Shown one piece after another: positions 5,425-6,871 of a stretch of 6,871 nt of DNA. This DNA is from a bacterium (GTDB lineage Bacteria > Krumholzibacteriota > Krumholzibacteriia > LZORAL124-64-63). The stretch lies in contig DAOVZQ010000137.1 in NCBI GenBank assembly GCA_030635025.1, positions 1-6,871 on the forward strand. Reading direction: 5' to 3'. The translations under genes and the position numbers were made by a program. Positions within the stretch are counted from its first letter, which is position 1, and each line of letters starts with the position of its first letter. The notes under the pieces were generated by a model. The model worked only from the letters and a program-made list of their open reading frames with translations, had not been told where the DNA came from and did no database searches.

Positions 5425-6871
5425 AGTAGGGCAGATCGGTTTGCAGACTATCGGGCTGTTCTGCGGGAAGTCGGAACTGCTCGGGCCGCAAACGCAACAC
5501 GTCACGCAGCCACGATTCGGGATACCCCACCTCGGCAGCTCGTCCCTCGGTGCGCACGTAGCCGTCGTTGTAGCGGGTGATCAGCGCGCCGGCCAGCTCG
5601 CGCCAGCGTTCGAAAACGCGTTCGCCGGTCGAGACCGAGTAGGTCGTCAGGTACTGGATCGCCAAGTCCGGATCACGCTTGTACAAATCACGGGCCGTGC
5701 GCTCCACCGCCGGCTGCATGGCGATCAGATCGTCCTCGAGCTCGCTCTGGACGGCCCGGATATCCTCGATCATGTAGTCGTACTTCAGCGTGGCGTAGTT
5801 GGCGACCAGGTTGAAGATCCACCAGGACGAATCCCAAGTGAACTCGCCGAGTCCGCCGCGCGCATAGGACGCGGGGATGTCGGTGATGCCCGCATAGAGC
5901 GGTATCCAAACGGTCGTGTAGGTGTCGTCGACGCCGTACCACAAACAACCGCCCACCGGATCGGGCAGATCGCGCCGACACTGGGCGATCATGGAGAACC
6001 CTGTTTGCTGGGTGGAGATGGGGCGTTCCCACGTGAATTGCCCGCCGTCCATCTCGAAGCTCATGGGTCGCCAGCGATTGGGATTTCCGAACGGCCCGGC
6101 GTCGACGCCGGCGGTCATGTCGAAATCAGTGCCTTCATAGTGATCGCGCATGAGAGTACGCACGCCAGCGAGATCGATCTTCTCGTCGGGCCTCACCCAC
6201 AACGGGTAGTCGACCGTGCCGGGAACACTGCGATGGAAATCGGGGCTCAGGTCGAGCGACGGCGCGGCGCGGCGCAACAGGCTCCACACGCGCGTGGACG
6301 TGTAGCGCTTCTTCTGGGGCGTGGCCGGGTCGTAGACGTTGCGGAAGTTGAAAGGCACACCCGAGTCTCGGTCGTACCAGCCGTTGCGGATCGCGACCTC
6401 GAAGATGTTTTCGGAGTAGAGCGTGTGCTTGTCGTCGGTCGGAAACTCGCCGATACGCGCCATGTTCGCATGGGCGCTGACCGTCCCGTCCGGCAAACGC
6501 CGCGCCACCCAAACGGCGCCGATCTCGTCGGCCCCGCATCCGATCATCTCCAGAATCCACACCTCGCGCGGATCGCAGATCGAGAACGATTCGCCGGTGC
6601 TGCGGTAGCCGTATTCCTCAACCAGCGACGTGATCACTTCGACCGCCTCGCGCGCGGTGCGCGATCGCTCCAGAGCCAGCTTCATCAGCGTCCAGTAGTG
6701 CAGCATGGCGCCGGTGTTCTGCAGCTCGAGCCGCCCGTCGAAGGTGGTCTCACCGATGGCCACCTGGTGCTCGTTCATCAGGTTCACGTAGGCGTTGGTG
6801 TGTGCGACCTGCGGAATCTCGCCGTGGATCGAGCCGTCCCAGTGACGGATCTCGTATAGGGCGCCGGGCTC
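5423..6871 (-). CDS. Family C69 dipeptidase (Ntn hydrolase), N-terminus beyond window edge
   Basis: The frame is open from the right edge (6871) to a TAG at 5425-5423, giving 482 residues. The first in-frame ATG (6785-6787) is internal, because the 28 codons before it also fit the family: EIPQVAHTNAYVNLMNEH is the usual C69 region around residues 18-31. Further family segments are GETTFDGR, SAHANMARIGEFP, HYEGTDFDMTAGVDAGPFG, NPNRWRP, ERPISTQQTGF and WYGVDDTYTTVWIPLYAG. C69 peptidases (PepDA type) are N-terminal-nucleophile hydrolases that split dipeptides using a cysteine exposed by processing. That cysteine would lie upstream, in the missing part, so activity cannot be judged. By family length perhaps the first 60-100 residues are missing. 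Many C69 members in Gram-negative bacteria are exported; a signal peptide cannot be checked here. It is the promoter-proximal of two genes, followed by the amidohydrolase. Confidence 0.92.
   Translation of the reverse strand, partial: EPGALYEIRHWDGSIHGEIPQVAHTNAYVNLMNEHQVAIGETTFDGRLELQNTGAMLHYWTLMKLALERSRTAREAVEVITSLVEEYGYRSTGESFSICDPREVWILEMIGCGADEIGAVWVARRLPDGTVSAHANMARIGEFPTDDKHTLYSENIFEVAIRNGWYDRDSGVPFNFRNVYDPATPQKKRYTSTRVWSLLRRAAPSLDLSPDFHRSVPGTVDYPLWVRPDEKIDLAGVRTLMRDHYEGTDFDMTAGVDAGPFGNPNRWRPMSFEMDGGQFTWERPISTQQTGFSMIAQCRRDLPDPVGGCLWYGVDDTYTTVWIPLYAGITDIPASYARGGLGEFTWDSSWWIFNLVANYATLKYDYMIEDIRAVQSELEDDLIAMQPAVERTARDLYKRDPDLAIQYLTTYSVSTGERVFERWRELAGALITRYNDGYVRTEGRAAEVGYPESWLRDVLRLRPEQFRLPAEQPDSLQTDLPY

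Noticed and set aside
4678..5580. Open frame of 300 codons on the plus strand
   Set aside because: It is antisense to the amidohydrolase, with no recognisable domain or good ribosome binding site.
5321..6859. Long open frame of 512 codons on the plus strand
   Set aside because: It lies antisense across the C69 dipeptidase and the start of the amidohydrolase, both clear family members on the minus strand. Its translation shows no family motif, and it is explained by high GC and codon bias.

Overview
The window is GC-rich, gene-dense bacterial DNA with four protein genes. Two run off the window ends. The best clue to the host is the large secreted protein in the middle. It ends in the FlgD-Ig-like / type-IX-style C-terminal domain (around Pro-Asn-Pro-Phe-Asn-Pro-Thr) that is common in the Fibrobacteres-Chlorobi-Bacteroidetes group and in related high-GC candidate phyla such as Krumholzibacteriota and Eisenbacteria. 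That placement is inferred from domain style and base composition only; there is no rRNA or other marker gene here.

Left part (1-1200, minus strand): the first 400 codons of an asparagine-synthase-like protein. The ATP-pyrophosphatase domain is well preserved, but the glutaminase half lacks the cysteine nucleophile expected next to its start. The protein may therefore use free ammonia or another amine, as the beta-lactam synthetase and lasso-cyclase relatives of AsnB do.

Middle (1350-3581, plus strand), divergent from the first gene across about 150 bases: a 743-residue exported protein with a signal peptide, six tandem MopE-type metal-binding repeats of 68-69 residues, two fibronectin-III-like segments and the C-terminal sorting-type domain. 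Its 22 mature cysteines all lie in the repeats, and their distribution suits a disulfide chain linking neighbouring repeats. A strong intrinsic terminator follows. The convergent gap (3582-3771) also holds an 18-base perfect palindrome flanked by 14-base direct repeats.

Right part (3772-6871, minus strand): a probable two-gene operon. The upstream gene encodes a family C69 (Ntn-hydrolase) dipeptidase, with its N-terminus beyond the window. The downstream gene encodes an exported YtcJ-like metal-dependent amidohydrolase whose ribosome binding site overlaps the dipeptidase stop codon. Together they suggest hydrolysis of peptides or amides in the cell envelope or outside the cell; the actual substrates cannot be read from the sequence. 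No RNA genes, CRISPR arrays, insertion sequences or phage genes were seen.
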